From Candidatus Gastranaerophilales bacterium (lineage in GTDB: Bacteria > Cyanobacteriota > Vampirovibrionia > Gastranaerophilales > JAQUYY01), in assembly GCA_028691575.1 (NCBI GenBank), contig JAQUYY010000004.1, positions 1-22,610 on the forward strand: DNA of 22,610 nt, given 5' to 3'. The position numbers and the translations under genes were made by a program. Of the stretch, positions 21,978 to 22,610 are shown piece by piece. Under the pieces are notes generated by a model. That model worked only from the letters and a program-made list of their open reading frames with translations. It was not told the origin of the DNA and searched no databases. Position 1 is the stretch's first letter. The number at the start of each line of letters is the position of its first letter.

Positions 21978-22610
21978 ATGGAATTATCCGGCAAAAATAT
22001 TTTAATCGGAATAACAGGTGGTATAGCGGCATACAAGATTTGTGAACTTGTCAGAATGTTCATAAAATCAAATGCTAATGTAAAAGTGGTCATAACAGAG
22101 CATGCCAAAGAATTTGTTACAGTTACTACATTGCAGACTCTTTCAAAAAAACCTGTTTATTCTGAGCAATTTTCTATTGAAGACTGGAAACCGGAACATG
22201 TGAATTTGGCAGACAGTAGTGATTTGTTTATTATAGCACCGGCATCAGCTAATACTATAGGCAAAATCGCAAACGGAATTTGCGATAACCTTTTAACATC
22301 GCTGGTTTGTGCTTATAAAAAGCCTTTAATCCTTGCTCCTGCAATGAATTGCAATATGTGGGAAAATAATTTTGTCCAAAAAAATGTTGATTCTCTAAAA
22401 AATAACGGTGCAATTATTATTGAGCCTGAAAACGGTGAATTAGCCTGTGGTTATGAAGGAACAGGCAGAATGGCATCGATTGATAAAATTTTTGAGGTTG
22501 CGACAGCTGTTTTGGAAGAAAAAAAAACTCTAAAAGGTAAAAAAATTCTTATAACAGCGGGTGGAACAAAAGAAGAAATTGATCCTGTCAGATATATCGG
22601 TAATTACAGC
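21978..22610 (+). CDS. coaBC: Bifunctional phosphopantothenoylcysteine decarboxylase / phosphopantothenate-cysteine ligase, N-terminal part
   Basis: The frame is open to the window edge (211 codons) and so is truncated only by the window. The CoaC flavoprotein domain is complete: GITGGIAAYK, the catalytic His in HVNLAD (H74), APASANTIGK, PAMN (N124) and the substrate-clamp CGYEGTGRM (C157). The CoaB ligase domain begins with ITAGGTKEEIDPVRYIGNYS at the very end. CoaBC turns 4'-phosphopantothenate into 4'-phosphopantetheine, an early step in coenzyme A synthesis. It is spaced three bases from gmk, so it is in one operon and its ribosome site lies within the end of gmk. Confidence 0.96.
   Translation, partial: MELSGKNILIGITGGIAAYKICELVRMFIKSNANVKVVITEHAKEFVTVTTLQTLSKKPVYSEQFSIEDWKPEHVNLADSSDLFIIAPASANTIGKIANGICDNLLTSLVCAYKKPLILAPAMNCNMWENNFVQKNVDSLKNNGAIIIEPENGELACGYEGTGRMASIDKIFEVATAVLEEKKTLKGKKILITAGGTKEEIDPVRYIGNYS

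Overview
The window is AT-rich (about 30% G+C by eye) and densely packed with bacterial chromosomal genes. Several features point to a non-photosynthetic cyanobacterial relative of the Vampirovibrionia/Melainabacteria type, probably a gut Gastranaerophilales-like organism. These are a prepilin with the leader pattern A|FTLSEVLI, an RlpA protein with a cyanobacteria-like N-terminal extension, a Ski2-type helicase of the kind found in cyanobacteria and plastids, and several small lineage-specific proteins with an early F-A/S-G tripeptide. This placement is inference from remembered family patterns, not from a search.

Layout. 1-3.0 kb: a small unknown ORF, an exported RlpA-like double-psi beta-barrel protein, and a convergent cytoplasmic GAF histidine kinase whose end overlaps its response regulator. 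3.1-3.9 kb: a type IV pilin-like protein and a 57-residue AtpZ-like membrane protein. 3.9-4.4 kb: a gene-free stretch full of inverted repeats. 4.4-6.9 kb: the AmmeMemoRadiSam system, with a fused Memo-AMMECR1 protein divergent from its radical SAM enzyme. 7.0-8.1 kb: two small unknown genes on the minus strand, a strong terminator, and a 513-base non-coding stretch with spaced direct repeats. 8.1-9.8 kb: a small Cys-rich protein translationally coupled to a secreted TPR-metzincin protease. 9.8-10.9 kb: two lineage-specific proteins. 10.9-14.6 kb: a CoA-disulfide-reductase-like protein with rhodanese domain, dxr (MEP isoprenoid pathway), and a divergent metallo-beta-lactamase-fold hydrolase. 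14.6-18.1 kb: a Ski2-like RNA helicase converging, with a 4-base overlap, on a 2-hydroxyacyl-CoA-dehydratase-related protein. 18.2-19.7 kb: a GC-rich mosaic of small palindromes followed by two lineage-specific proteins. 19.8-22.6 kb: an orphan GAF histidine kinase, then gmk and the start of coaBC, cut by the window end.

How the genes fit together. Housekeeping metabolism (dxr, gmk, coaBC) is interleaved with envelope and surface functions (RlpA, pilin, exported protease), two soluble GAF sensor kinases and two radical or low-potential chemistry modules (AmmeMemoRadiSam and the HgdB-like protein) that fit an anaerobic lifestyle. I see no tRNA, rRNA, CRISPR array, transposase or phage gene. 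The best candidates for undescribed biology are the AmmeMemoRadiSam locus, the C-rich protein/TPR-metzincin pair, the early F-A/S-G motif in unrelated proteins, and the intergenic palindrome mosaics that share the decamer CGCAGTTAAC.
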